Counted from the stretch's first letter, positions 17,792 through 26,722 are shown. The stretch is DNA of 46,994 nucleotides from Pseudotamlana haliotis (GCF_008806375.1 NZ_WAAT01000030.1:1-46994), one strand, 5' to 3'. Translations and numbers: made by a program. The notes: generated by a model from the sequence alone, not told the origin.

Positions 17792-20314
17792 TTACTTTTT
17801 TGCAGTGGGCTTTTTCTTAGCAGCAGGTTTCTTTTTAGCTGCGGGCTTTCTTTTTGTGGTTTTCTTCTTTGGTGTAGCAGCTTCAATGATGCCTTTAGCT
17901 TCTTCTAAAGTCATTTCAGATACATCCACGGTTTTGGGTAATTCAACCTTCACCTTCCCTTTTAAAACATTATGTCTTCCCCAACGGGCTTTTTCAACAC
18001 GTATGCCTTCATCTTCCCAATTGTGAATAACCTTATCAATTTCCTTCTGGATTTTAACTTCAATCAATTCAACAATATCGTCATCAGATAAATTATCCCA
18101 ATCGTATTTTTTGTTCACATTAATGAACATATTATTCCATTTAATATATGGTCCAAATCGTCCTTTTCCTTTTTGAACAGGCAAATCCTTGTACATATAT
18201 ATAGGGGCATCAGCTTTTTGCTTTTCTTTTATTAAAACAATAGCATCGTCTATTTCTACACTTAAAGGATCTGTACCTTTTGGAAGCGATACATAAGCCT
18301 CTCCAAATTTCACATAAGGCCCAAATCTTCCGTTATTAACTAGAACTTCTTCACCTTCATAATTTCCTAAAGTTTTTGGAAGCTGAAACAAGTCCATCGC
18401 CTCTTCATAGGTAATGGTTGTTAATTGTTGATCTGGACTTAAGCTTGCAAACTGCGGTTTTTCTTCATCATCAACAGTTCCTATTTGAACCATTGGTCCA
18501 AAACGACCTAAACGCACACTCACCTGTTTACCAGTTTTAGGATCTTTACCTAAAATACGTTCTCCAGATTCTCTATCGGCATTTTCTTTAACATCTTCTA
18601 CAACAGGATGAAAATCTTTATAAAAGGCTTTCATCATTTTAATCCAATTCTCATTCCCTTCGGCGATTTCATCAAAATCTGCCTCAACTTTAGCCGTGAA
18701 ATTGTAATCTAAAATCGCATCAAAATGATTCACCAAAAAGTCGGTTACAATCATTCCGATATCAGTTGGAACTAACTTTCCTTTATCAGAACCTACTTTT
18801 TCTGAAAGGGTATTATCTTTTACTTGTCCTTCACTTAAAACTAACTGGGTATACTCACGCTCTACACCTTCAACAGTGCCCTTTTCAATATAATTTCTAT
18901 TTTGAATGGTAGAAATGGTTGGCGCATAGGTAGACGGTCTACCAATACCAAGTTCCTCTAACTTCTTAACTAAAGAAGCTTCGGTGTATCGTGCTGGAGC
19001 ACGGGTATAACGTTCTGTAGCACTTATGAAGCTATTCAACAGCTTTTCATTAACACGCATTGCAGGCAACATACCTTCGTGCTCTACATCTTCATCATCG
19101 GTGCCTTCTAAATAGACTTTTAAAAAGCCATCAAAAGTAATCACCTCTCCGTTAGCTGTAAAGGTTTCTTTATGAGTTGAGGCTTCAATTTTAACATTGG
19201 TACGCTCAAGTTCTGCTTCACTCATTTGTGAAGCAATTGAACGCTTCCAAATTAAATCATATAAACGCGCTTGATCTCTATCAATATCAACAGAATGTGT
19301 TGCAAAATTGGTTGGACGAATGGCCTCGTGAGCTTCTTGAGCTCCTTTAGATTTTCCTTTATAATTTCTTGGCTTGCTATATTTATCGCCGTAAGCATTT
19401 TTAATTTCAGCTTCAGCGCCTTTTCTTGCTTCATCAGATAAATTCACACTATCTGTTCTCATATAAGTAATCAAACCAGCTTCATAAAGGCGTTGCGCCA
19501 TGGTCATGGTTTTACTTACCGAAAAATATAATTTACGAGAAGCTTCCTGCTGAAGTGTTGACGTAGTAAACGGTGCTGCAGGTGATTTTTTAGCTGGCTT
19601 TTTAGTTAAATCAGCAACTTTAAAATCGGCCGTAGCATTTTGTTCTAAGAATTTTTGCGCTTCTACTTTTGACGAAAAGTTCTTCGGAAGCTTTGCTTTA
19701 AAGGTTTGACCATCTTCATTTGAAAATTCTGCATCAATTCTATAAGACGCTACTGGGGTAAACCCTTCTATTTCGCGTTCTTTTTCAACAATTAAACGCA
19801 CAGAAACGGATTGTACACGCCCTGCTGAAAGTCCGCCCTTAACCTTTCTCCATAGTACTGGCGACAACTCATAACCTACTATTCTATCTAGAACACGTCG
19901 AGCTTGTTGGGCATCTACTAAATCGTAATCAATCCCTCTTGGATTTTCAATAGCTTTCTGGATGGCTGTTTTAGTAATCTCATGAAAAACAATACGTTTT
20001 GTTTTATCTTTTTCAAGCTTCAGTTGTTCAGCTAAATGCCAAGCAATAGCCTCTCCCTCGCGATCCTCATCACTAGCGAGCCAAACCATTTCGGCTTTTT
20101 TTGCTAAATCCTTCAGTTTTTTAACAACTGCTTTCTTGTCTTTTGAAACTTCGTATTTTGGTTTAAAATCACCTTCAACATTAATCCCTAATTCCTTGGA
20201 AGGTAAATCGGAAATATGTCCGAAACTCGATTCAACTTTAAAATCTTTACCTAGAAATTTTTCAATGGTTTTTGCCTTTGCAGGTGACTCTACGATCACT
20301 AAATTCTTCGCCAT
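17792..20314 (-). CDS. topA: DNA topoisomerase I (type IA)
   Basis: Relaxes negative supercoils by a transient single-strand break. Toprim domain at the N terminus: VIVESPAKAKTIEKFLG, SFGHISDLP, and SDEDREGEAIAWHL (81-94) with the acidic metal ligands. The catalytic Tyr is in LITYMRTDSVNL (Tyr284). The active-site gate region continues to about residue 590. The C-terminal part has no CxxC zinc fingers; it holds repeated LGRFGPMVQIG / NGRFGPYVKFGEAYVSLPKG / KGRFGPYIKWNNMF units (topoisomerase C-terminal repeats) and ends in a Lys/Ala/Pro tail that resembles histone H1. It has 840 residues. A -7 box lies about 20 bases before its ATG. Confidence 0.97.
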   Translation of the reverse strand: MAKNLVIVESPAKAKTIEKFLGKDFKVESSFGHISDLPSKELGINVEGDFKPKYEVSKDKKAVVKKLKDLAKKAEMVWLASDEDREGEAIAWHLAEQLKLEKDKTKRIVFHEITKTAIQKAIENPRGIDYDLVDAQQARRVLDRIVGYELSPVLWRKVKGGLSAGRVQSVSVRLIVEKEREIEGFTPVASYRIDAEFSNEDGQTFKAKLPKNFSSKVEAQKFLEQNATADFKVADLTKKPAKKSPAAPFTTSTLQQEASRKLYFSVSKTMTMAQRLYEAGLITYMRTDSVNLSDEARKGAEAEIKNAYGDKYSKPRNYKGKSKGAQEAHEAIRPTNFATHSVDIDRDQARLYDLIWKRSIASQMSEAELERTNVKIEASTHKETFTANGEVITFDGFLKVYLEGTDDEDVEHEGMLPAMRVNEKLLNSFISATERYTRAPARYTEASLVKKLEELGIGRPSTYAPTISTIQNRNYIEKGTVEGVEREYTQLVLSEGQVKDNTLSEKVGSDKGKLVPTDIGMIVTDFLVNHFDAILDYNFTAKVEADFDEIAEGNENWIKMMKAFYKDFHPVVEDVKENADRESGERILGKDPKTGKQVSVRLGRFGPMVQIGTVDDEEKPQFASLSPDQQLTTITYEEAMDLFQLPKTLGNYEGEEVLVNNGRFGPYVKFGEAYVSLPKGTDPLSVEIDDAIVLIKEKQKADAPIYMYKDLPVQKGKGRFGPYIKWNNMFINVNKKYDWDNLSDDDIVELIEVKIQKEIDKVIHNWEDEGIRVEKARWGRHNVLKGKVKVELPKTVDVSEMTLEEAKGIIEAATPKKKTTKRKPAAKKKPAAKKKPTAKK

Positions 20315-20333
20315 ACTTCACTTTTTGGAGCTA

Positions 20334-20341
20334 CAAATGTA
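20334..20341 (-). promoter_or_regulatory. Possible -7 box for topA
   Basis: TACATTTG on the minus strand, 20 bases before the ATG at 20314, matches TAnnTTTG. No clear -33 element is seen; such a close start implies a very short leader. Confidence 0.35.
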
Positions 20342-20395
20342 TATGAAAAAAATGTTATCTGAAGCATATTAGACATTATCTGTATATTTTTTAAA

Positions 20396-20436
20396 CAAAA
20401 AAAACCGCTCTCTACCTGAGTAAAGCGGTTTTTTAG
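20396..20436 (-). terminator. Terminator after the 20452-21228 gene
   Basis: Stem AAAACCGCT / AGCGGTTTT (20401-20409 and 20424-20432), 14-base loop, A-rich on one side and T-rich on the other, so it could act in both directions. It sits between the membrane-protein stop and the topA promoter. Confidence 0.75.
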
Positions 20437-20451
20437 AGGTATAAATTTGAT

Positions 20452-21228
20452 TTAGTCTACTGAAGTTCCAATCTCCTCGATGGCATCTTTTTCATTAAAC
20501 CCTATCATTTTTTTGTAAAGAATATACACGGGGTGATATACAAACGCCGAAGTAAACAACAACCCAACACCACAGGCCAAACCTCCTACAATTTGCGACA
20601 GCAATTGACTCACGATAATTAATCCGAAGGCAAGCATCCACTTTTTATTCGCCAACTTAAAACTTGCTTTTATAATATCACTCACACTAAAATGAGGATT
20701 AAAAGCAAAAACTGCTGCTATAAAAGATAGTGGTACTATCATATAAAGTAATGGCACATAGAATAAAATCACAGACAACATAGCCGCAAAAACAGAAAAC
20801 AACATGAGTAGGGTCGTTTTACCCAAATATTTCTTTTTCAAAAAATAAAAGAAATCTTTTATTGTAACTTCCTGGTTGTCATCCATTTTTTTCATAATGC
20901 GATAAAAAGCCGCATTAATCGCAAAAGCAACAGAACCTAAAACCAAAACACCAACAATTACAAAAACCACATAAAGCACAGACATACCTGCAAAAAAGTT
21001 TGTAAAAGCAGCTGGATCAGCATTTTCTCCTTGTGCAACAACTAAACCAATTAATGGAACATATAAAACAATAATTATTGGTAACATTATCGCAATGGTA
21101 ATAACAAGTAGTAAAAACCCCTGCAACCAAGTCTTTTTAAATAACTCTATAGACTTATTAAATATATCTCCAAAATCTAGTGCTTTGATTTGTTCTAATT
21201 TTTCTAAGAAGGTGGTAATGGTGTTCAT
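20452..21228 (-). CDS. Multi-pass membrane protein of unknown function
   Basis: A 258-residue integral membrane protein. About six hydrophobic stretches are visible: residues 36-58, 80-110, 140-165, 168-185 and 200-235, some probably double helices. Between them are amphipathic segments such as FYRIMKKMDDNQEVTIKDFF and SVSDIIKASFKLANKKW, the pattern of glycerophosphodiester-phosphodiesterase-like membrane domain proteins, where helices alternate with DFF/S-type loops. No catalytic motif is seen. It starts with a soluble amphipathic helix (ITTFLEKLEQIKALDFGDIF). Divergent from miaB, with its own terminator. I cannot assign a function. Confidence 0.7.
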   Translation of the reverse strand: MNTITTFLEKLEQIKALDFGDIFNKSIELFKKTWLQGFLLLVITIAIMLPIIIVLYVPLIGLVVAQGENADPAAFTNFFAGMSVLYVVFVIVGVLVLGSVAFAINAAFYRIMKKMDDNQEVTIKDFFYFLKKKYLGKTTLLMLFSVFAAMLSVILFYVPLLYMIVPLSFIAAVFAFNPHFSVSDIIKASFKLANKKWMLAFGLIIVSQLLSQIVGGLACGVGLLFTSAFVYHPVYILYKKMIGFNEKDAIEEIGTSVD

Positions 21229-21344
21229 AAATTTAATAATTATTTTAGTTAAGTTATAAAAGTATTGTTTTTTAATGGAATTAAAAATGAAAGTTTAAAT
21301 ATTCGTTAAAATCCATATTTATAATAAAGATTTCAAACTGTCAC

Positions 21345-21377
21345 TTTGTCACAAATCATTATTATATTGTATCTTTG
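21345..21377 (+). promoter_or_regulatory. Consensus Bacteroidota promoter for miaB
   Basis: TTTG at 21345-21348, a 21-base spacer, and TATCTTTG at 21370-21377, 35 bases before the miaB ATG at 21412. Both boxes match the consensus, one of the clearest promoters in the window. Confidence 0.75.
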
Positions 21378-21411
21378 CGTGCTTATTGAGCGCTAAAGGT
21401 TTCAGTAAATT

Positions 21412-22851
21412 ATGGAAAAGATTATAGACGAAAGCAAACAAGGAGATGCCTTGGTTTTAGAACAGAAACAAGAAAATAAACGCAAACTTTTTATTGAAAG
21501 TTATGGCTGTTCTATGAATTTTAGTGACAGTGAAATCGTGGCGTCCATTATGGAGAACCAAGGTTTTAACACCACTCAAAAACTAGAGGAAGCCGATTTA
21601 GTTTTAGTAAATACTTGCTCGATTAGAGACAAGGCCGAACAAACTGTACGTAAACGCTTAGAAAAATATAACGCTGTAAAACGCGATTTGAACCCTAAAA
21701 TGAAAGTTGGGGTTTTAGGCTGCATGGCAGAACGTTTAAAAACAAAATTTCTTGAAGAAGAAAAAATTGTGGATTTGGTTGTTGGCCCAGATGCTTATAA
21801 AGATTTACCAAATCTATTGGCTGAGGTTGACGAAGGTAGGGATGCCATAAACGTGATTCTTTCGAAAGAAGAAACCTATGGTGATATTTCTCCCGTACGA
21901 TTAAATACTAATGGTGTTACTGCATTTGTTTCAATAACCCGTGGTTGTGACAACATGTGTACTTTTTGCGTGGTACCTTTTACCAGAGGACGTGAGCGTA
22001 GTCGTGACCCACAAAGTATTTTGGAAGAAGTAAACGATTTATGGAACCGCGGATATAAAGAAATCACCTTATTAGGTCAAAATGTAGACAGCTACCTCTG
22101 GTATGGCGGCGGACTCAAAAAAGATTTTGAAAAAGCTAGTGATATTCAAAAAGCAACGGCTGTCAACTTCGCAAACCTTTTAGAGATTTGCGCCAAAGCA
22201 CAACCTAATATGCGTATTCGCTTTTCAACTTCAAACCCTCAAGATTTAACCCTTGATGTGATTGAAACTATGGCCAAGTTTGACAATATTTGTAACCACA
22301 TTCATTTACCTGTTCAAAGTGGTAGTAACCGTGTTTTAAAAGAAATGAACCGTTTACATACTAGAGAAGAGTATTTCGAGTTGATTGACAATATTCGTCG
22401 TATCCTACCAAACTGCGCCATTAGCCAAGATATGATTGTTGGTTTCCCTACAGAAACTGAAGAAGACTTTCAAGACACTGTTTCTCTAATGAACTACGTA
22501 AAATATAATTTTGGTTACATGTTTACTTATTCTGAGCGCCCTGGTACCATGGCTGGAAGAAACATGGAAGACGATGTTCCTGAGGAAACTAAAAAACGTA
22601 GACTTCAAGATATTGTAGACTTACAACGTATACACAGTGAAATTAGAACTAAAGAATATTTAAACACTGTTGTTGAGGTTTTAATTGAAAAAGAATCGAA
22701 AAAATCTGACGAGCAATGGTCTGGAAGAACCTCACAAAATATTGTTTGTGTGTTTCATAAAGCGCATTATAAAATAGGCGATTTCGTCAATGTAAAAGTG
22801 ACCGATTGTACAAGTGCCACGCTTATAGGAGAGGGAATAAGCCCCTCCTAA
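21412..22851 (+). CDS. miaB: tRNA-2-methylthio-N6-dimethylallyladenosine synthase MiaB
   Basis: Radical-SAM methylthiotransferase acting on i6A37 of tRNAs. The N-terminal UPF0004 domain has three Cys for the auxiliary cluster: FIESYGCSMNFSDSE, VNTCSIRDKAE and GVLGCMAER. The radical-SAM cluster motif is RGCDNMCTFCVVPFTRGRE (CxxxCxxC). A C-terminal TRAM domain ends in FVNVKVTDCTSATLIGEG. At 479 residues it is normal, with about 25 extra residues at the N terminus before the conserved core. The last codons (ISPS, stop) lie inside an inverted repeat that follows, so the natural C terminus may have been altered slightly. A strong promoter precedes it. Confidence 0.97.
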   Translation: MEKIIDESKQGDALVLEQKQENKRKLFIESYGCSMNFSDSEIVASIMENQGFNTTQKLEEADLVLVNTCSIRDKAEQTVRKRLEKYNAVKRDLNPKMKVGVLGCMAERLKTKFLEEEKIVDLVVGPDAYKDLPNLLAEVDEGRDAINVILSKEETYGDISPVRLNTNGVTAFVSITRGCDNMCTFCVVPFTRGRERSRDPQSILEEVNDLWNRGYKEITLLGQNVDSYLWYGGGLKKDFEKASDIQKATAVNFANLLEICAKAQPNMRIRFSTSNPQDLTLDVIETMAKFDNICNHIHLPVQSGSNRVLKEMNRLHTREEYFELIDNIRRILPNCAISQDMIVGFPTETEEDFQDTVSLMNYVKYNFGYMFTYSERPGTMAGRNMEDDVPEETKKRRLQDIVDLQRIHSEIRTKEYLNTVVEVLIEKESKKSDEQWSGRTSQNIVCVFHKAHYKIGDFVNVKVTDCTSATLIGEGISPS

Positions 22852-22967
22852 CCTCCCTTAAGGAGAGGAGTTTTCACTCAAATGAATAAATATAAGTATG
22901 ACTCAAAATAGAAAGAATCAAAATATTAACTTTTTAAATTCCCCCTTTAGAGGCTAGAGGGCTTATT
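22836..22967. repeat. Inverted-repeat element between miaB and the sigma54 activator
   Basis: Termini AATAAGCCC (22836-22844) and GGGCTTATT (22959-22967) are perfect inverted copies. Inward, each arm contains a polypyrimidine/polypurine palindrome (CTCCTAACCTCCCTTAAGGAG on the left in an imperfect stem; CCCCCTTTAGAGG on the right). The 132-base element starts within the last codons of miaB and ends one base before the ATG of the next gene. It resembles short non-coding repeats of the CCTCC...GGAGG type dispersed in Bacteroidota; it encodes nothing. Confidence 0.6.
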
Positions 22968-24239
22968 ATGGAATCAGTTCAAGCAATAAAACAACGTTTT
23001 GGGATTATTGGAAATACCGCGGCATTAAATCGTGCTATTGAAAAAGCCATTCAAGTGGCGCCTACAGATATTTCGGTTTTAGTCACAGGAGAAAGTGGTG
23101 TTGGTAAAGAGAGTATTCCTAAAATTATACATCAATTATCACACAGAAAACATAACAAATACATCGCGGTAAACTGTGGCGCCATTCCAGAAGGCACCAT
23201 AGACAGTGAATTATTTGGTCATGAAAAGGGTGCTTTTACAGGCGCTTCGCAAACCAGAGCTGGTTATTTTGAAGTGGCTGATGGCGGAACCATTTTTTTA
23301 GATGAAGTTGGCGAATTACCACTAACCACACAAGTACGTCTATTACGTGTTTTAGAAAATGGCGAGTTTTTAAAAGTAGGTTCTAGTAAGGTTCAAAAAA
23401 CCAATGTACGTATTGTAGCGGCTACAAATGTGAATATGTTTGAAGCTATTGAAAAAGAAAAATTTCGTGAAGATTTATACTACCGTTTAAGTACTGTAGA
23501 TATTAACCTTCCGCCCTTACGTGAGCGCCAAGAAGACATCCATTTATTATTCAGGAAATTTGCAAGTGATTTTGCTTTAAAATATAAAATGCCCACTGTA
23601 AAACTTAGCGATGATGCTATCCAAATGCTTACTAAGTTTCGTTGGGGTGGTAATATTCGTCAGTTAAGAAACATTGCCGAACAACTTTCGGTTTTAGAAC
23701 AAAACAGAACCATTACTACTGAAATTCTTCGAGGCTATTTACCAGACACGGCAACAACCAATTTACCGGCGGTTATAAAGACATCAAAATCAGAAAGTGA
23801 CTTTAGTAGCGAACGTGAGATTCTTTATAAAGTTCTTTTTGATATGAAGAGTGATTTGAACGATTTGAAAAAACTCACTATGGAGTTGATGAAAAACGGC
23901 AACACCAAAGATGTAGAAAAAGACAACGAAAGCTTAATTCAAAAAATCTATGGTGACCAAGATGAAGACGACACCGATTTTGAAGAAGCACTAGACAACG
24001 AAACCGAGCTGCTTTCATTAACAGAACATACTGTTGAAGAAGACCTCACTCCTGTTCAAGACAAGTATCATTTTGCTGAAGAGATTGAAGAAGAAGAAAC
24101 CTTGTCCTTACACCAAAAGGAACTTGAGCTTATAAAAAAATCTCTGGAACGTCACCAAGGAAAACGTAAATTAGCAGCGGCCGAATTAGGGATAAGCGAA
24201 AGAACTTTATACCGCAAGATTAAGCAGTATGATCTATAG
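22968..24239 (+). CDS. Sigma54-dependent transcriptional activator (AAA+ / Fis HTH)
   Basis: Enhancer-binding protein that remodels sigma54 holoenzyme. It has no N-terminal receiver or other sensor domain: the AAA+ core begins at residue 10 (FGIIGNTAALNRAIEKAI). Walker A is GESGVGKE (41-48), the sigma54-contact loop GAFTGA (88-93), Walker B GGTIFLDE (106-113), then REDLYYRLSTVDINLPPLRE. A long, acidic, probably disordered linker (about 265-370, with EEALDNETE and EEIEEEETL) leads to a C-terminal Fis-type helix-turn-helix (HQGKRKLAAAELGISERTLY). It has 423 residues. Its ATG follows directly after a repeat element and has no obvious ribosome-binding site. Targets are not known. Confidence 0.93.
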   Translation: MESVQAIKQRFGIIGNTAALNRAIEKAIQVAPTDISVLVTGESGVGKESIPKIIHQLSHRKHNKYIAVNCGAIPEGTIDSELFGHEKGAFTGASQTRAGYFEVADGGTIFLDEVGELPLTTQVRLLRVLENGEFLKVGSSKVQKTNVRIVAATNVNMFEAIEKEKFREDLYYRLSTVDINLPPLRERQEDIHLLFRKFASDFALKYKMPTVKLSDDAIQMLTKFRWGGNIRQLRNIAEQLSVLEQNRTITTEILRGYLPDTATTNLPAVIKTSKSESDFSSEREILYKVLFDMKSDLNDLKKLTMELMKNGNTKDVEKDNESLIQKIYGDQDEDDTDFEEALDNETELLSLTEHTVEEDLTPVQDKYHFAEEIEEEETLSLHQKELELIKKSLERHQGKRKLAAAELGISERTLYRKIKQYDL

Positions 24240-24293
24240 CTAATTGAAACTACAAATTAAACAAACCTATACTTTCTAAAACAAAAAAACCTC

Positions 24294-25142
24294 ATGAACA
24301 AATTAAATACACCAGTCGCACAAATAATAATCTGTTTTTTTATCTTTATAAGCACGATTCATGCTCAACATGATGTTATTTTAAAAACAAGTGGTGAAGA
24401 AATGGTTGGTACTGTTGTTCAAATGAATCAAAACGACTTACTATTCACCTATCAGAATGAAACTATTAAATACACCGTTTCTAAATCTGATATTGTTAAA
24501 ATTACCTTTACATCAGGACGGGTTGAATTTTTCAATAAACCAAAGGCAGATACCAAACAAAATCTAGAAAATCACCATAACAAAGTTGCTATTCTACCTT
24601 TTGGCTACCTTAAAGACCAAGAAACCAGCAATGCAGAAATGCAGAAAAATATTCAATCGGAAACCTATACCATTTTTAATAAAAAGGCGCATAATTTATC
24701 ATTTCAAGCCCCAAAAACTACAAACCTATTATTATCGAAAGCAGGAATCGTTAATAACAATATCGACGGCTACACCATGGGAGAAATCGCAAATATTTTA
24801 GGCGTTGAATATATCATTCAAGGCATGGTATCGATAGAAAAGACATCTGTAACATCTACACGTAACACTCAATCAACAACATCCCCCAAAAAAAACAAAG
24901 CATACATTGATAAACACGGACATATTATTGGTGATATCTGGAGTTCTAACAAAGGACGTACCAATTCATATTCCTACTCTAAACAAACTCAAAATTACAG
25001 CACTAATATTACCATGAATATTTACACAGATAACGGCCGTAATATTTATAATAAGAACCATCAATCATTCTGGCAAACGGAAGATGCGTACAAGATAACT
25101 TTAGATTATTTAGCAAGAAGAACACCTCTGTTCAAAAAATAA
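24294..25142 (+). CDS. Secreted protein with CsgG/FlgO-like domain
   Basis: A 282-residue exported protein with signal peptide (residues 1-24, ending IHAQ). Residues 25-80 (VILKTSGEEMVGTVVQMNQN to VKITFTSGRVEFFNK) form a small beta-rich domain of a type seen in Bacteroidota proteins that read GxExxGxVxxxxxxxIxY. Residues 95-190 (KVAILPFGYL, then YTMGEIANILGVEYIIQGMV) match the pattern of CsgG/FlgO/TolB-N-like domains, where a conserved AVLPF strand precedes a LGaDYIVxG strand. A Ser/Thr/Asn-rich segment (191-250) follows. It lies between the sigma54 activator and lptE, 54 and 52 bases away. No function is known; assignment to the CsgG-like fold is by pattern only. Confidence 0.6.
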   Translation: MNKLNTPVAQIIICFFIFISTIHAQHDVILKTSGEEMVGTVVQMNQNDLLFTYQNETIKYTVSKSDIVKITFTSGRVEFFNKPKADTKQNLENHHNKVAILPFGYLKDQETSNAEMQKNIQSETYTIFNKKAHNLSFQAPKTTNLLLSKAGIVNNNIDGYTMGEIANILGVEYIIQGMVSIEKTSVTSTRNTQSTTSPKKNKAYIDKHGHIIGDIWSSNKGRTNSYSYSKQTQNYSTNITMNIYTDNGRNIYNKNHQSFWQTEDAYKITLDYLARRTPLFKK

Positions 25143-25194
25143 GAGAAGCTAAAATATTGATATAACAAGTACTATTTACCAAGCCTATCATTTT

Positions 25195-25704
25195 ATGAAA
25201 AAAAACATTAAACACCTCATAATTTTCACATTAAGCTTCACATTTTTGGGCTGTGGCATCTATTCGTTTACAGGAGCTTCTATCCCAGCTGGTGTAACCA
25301 CTTACCAGGTCAATCGTTTTGAGAACACAGCTTTGCTTATAGAACCAGGTTTAGATCGTGATTTTAAATTAGCTTTAGAAGATCTAATTCAAAATCAAAC
25401 CAATTTAAACTTAGTCCCTTCAGGCGGTGATTTGGTTTACGAAGGTGAAATTACCGAGTATAGAATATCCCCAACAACAGCGACTTCCGATGAAATTGCT
25501 GCACAAAACAGACTAACCATTAGTGTGAATTTACGCTTTTTCAACAAAAAGAAGCCTGAAGACGATTTAGAGCAGCGTTTTTCATTTTTCTATGATTACC
25601 CAGGAACCGATCAACTTACGGGCTCAGTAAAAACTACAGCACAGGAAGAAATTTTTGAACGTATCACCCAAGATATTTTCAACGCTACGCTAGCAAAATG
25701 GTAA
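25195..25704 (+). CDS. lptE: LPS-assembly lipoprotein LptE
   Basis: Outer-membrane lipoprotein that plugs LptD during lipopolysaccharide insertion. Signal peptide with lipobox Cys20 (SFTFLGCGIYSF), followed directly by the family start GIYSFTGASIPAGVTTYQV. Then come the ENTALLIEPGLDRDFKLALED and GDLVYEGEITEY strands, and EEIFERITQDIFNATLAKW at the end. Length 169 is typical of the Bacteroidota LptE-like family. It lies in the conserved order activator, lptE, TPR protein, secG. The gene is 43 bases upstream of the TPR protein and probably in the same transcript. Confidence 0.88.
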   Translation: MKKNIKHLIIFTLSFTFLGCGIYSFTGASIPAGVTTYQVNRFENTALLIEPGLDRDFKLALEDLIQNQTNLNLVPSGGDLVYEGEITEYRISPTTATSDEIAAQNRLTISVNLRFFNKKKPEDDLEQRFSFFYDYPGTDQLTGSVKTTAQEEIFERITQDIFNATLAKW

Positions 25705-25747
25705 GGCACCAAACTCTGTATTAAAATTATTAAATTTGGCACCGCCA

Positions 25748-26722
25748 ATGAATTCAGAAGATTACATACATATCCTTCAAAACCCGCAAGTTTTAACCAA
25801 CGATCAAACCGATGGGTTAAAATCGCTAATCACGAAGTTTCCTTATTTTCAGTCGGCACGTGCTATTTATTTGAAAGGTCTTAAAGACCAAAGTAGCCTA
25901 CAATACAATCAAGAGCTTAAAATTACGGCGGCTTACACGGGAGACAGAAGTATTCTTTTTGATTTCATCACCTCAGAAGTTTTTATTCAAAATGAAATTT
26001 CAGAGACTATAAAAAACAATAGCTCGCATTTAGGAGATATTCCTGTTCAAATAGAAGACCTTTCTATAAACAGAAAAGTGACTCTTGATGATACTTTAAA
26101 GCAGCAAATTAGTGATACCGATGGTGTTTTAGACCCTGCTCTTTTTGAACCTAAAGAACCGAGACCTTTAAAGGAAACACCTTTAATAGAAAAACCACCG
26201 GGAACCAACGAAACCCCAAAAGAAGAATCTAAAACAGAAACAACTTCAGCTGAAACAGCTTTAGACCTAGGAAAACCACTGCCTTTTGATAAAAAAGAAT
26301 CACATTCATTTAATGAGTGGCTGCAGTTGACGCGTTTTGCACCTATTGAAAGAGCACCAGAAAAAGAAGAACCAACAAAAACTGAAGATAAATCTGAAAC
26401 CAAACCTGCTGAAACTACGCCTTCTACCAATAAAGAAAAGCAAAAAAAGTTTAAACTCATCGATAAATTCATTGCTGAAAACCCAAAAATAAGTCCGACC
26501 AAACCCTTACAACACAAAGGAAATTTAGCCCAAGCCCAAATGATCCAGCCGGAGGCCTTAATGACCGAGACTTTAGCACGAATTTATGTAGAGCAAAAAA
26601 ACTTTAAAAAAGCGATTCAATCTTATAAAATATTAAGTTTGAAATATCCAGAAAAAAGTAGTTTCTTTGCAAACCAAATTAAAGCAGTAGAGCAATTACA
26701 AGAACAAAACAATAAAAAATAA
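25748..26722 (+). CDS. TPR-containing hypothetical protein
   Basis: A 324-residue soluble protein without signal peptide or membrane segment. The N-terminal 90 residues (INSEDYIHILQNP-like start, LITKFPYFQSARAIYLKGL) are helical and conserved-looking; the middle (about 110-240) is a low-complexity Pro/Glu/Lys/Thr region; the C terminus holds one clear TPR hairpin (TETLARIYVEQKNFKKAIQS, YKILSLKYPEKSSFFANQIK). A TTG at 25736 could extend the reading by four residues, but ATG 25748 fits better. The stop overlaps the secG start by one base (TAATG), so the two are translationally coupled. Such proteins are always found beside secG in flavobacteria as far as I recall; the function is unknown. Confidence 0.8.
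   Translation: MNSEDYIHILQNPQVLTNDQTDGLKSLITKFPYFQSARAIYLKGLKDQSSLQYNQELKITAAYTGDRSILFDFITSEVFIQNEISETIKNNSSHLGDIPVQIEDLSINRKVTLDDTLKQQISDTDGVLDPALFEPKEPRPLKETPLIEKPPGTNETPKEESKTETTSAETALDLGKPLPFDKKESHSFNEWLQLTRFAPIERAPEKEEPTKTEDKSETKPAETTPSTNKEKQKKFKLIDKFIAENPKISPTKPLQHKGNLAQAQMIQPEALMTETLARIYVEQKNFKKAIQSYKILSLKYPEKSSFFANQIKAVEQLQEQNNKK

Noticed and set aside
17640-18026. A 128-residue open frame opposite the end of topA and the start of the arginase-like gene
   Set aside because: The FFLAAGFF repeats come from reading the Lys/Ala tail of topA backwards.
24586-24801. A 71-residue frame inside the CsgG-like gene
   Set aside because: Shifted-frame shadow of a larger exported protein with a clear signal peptide.
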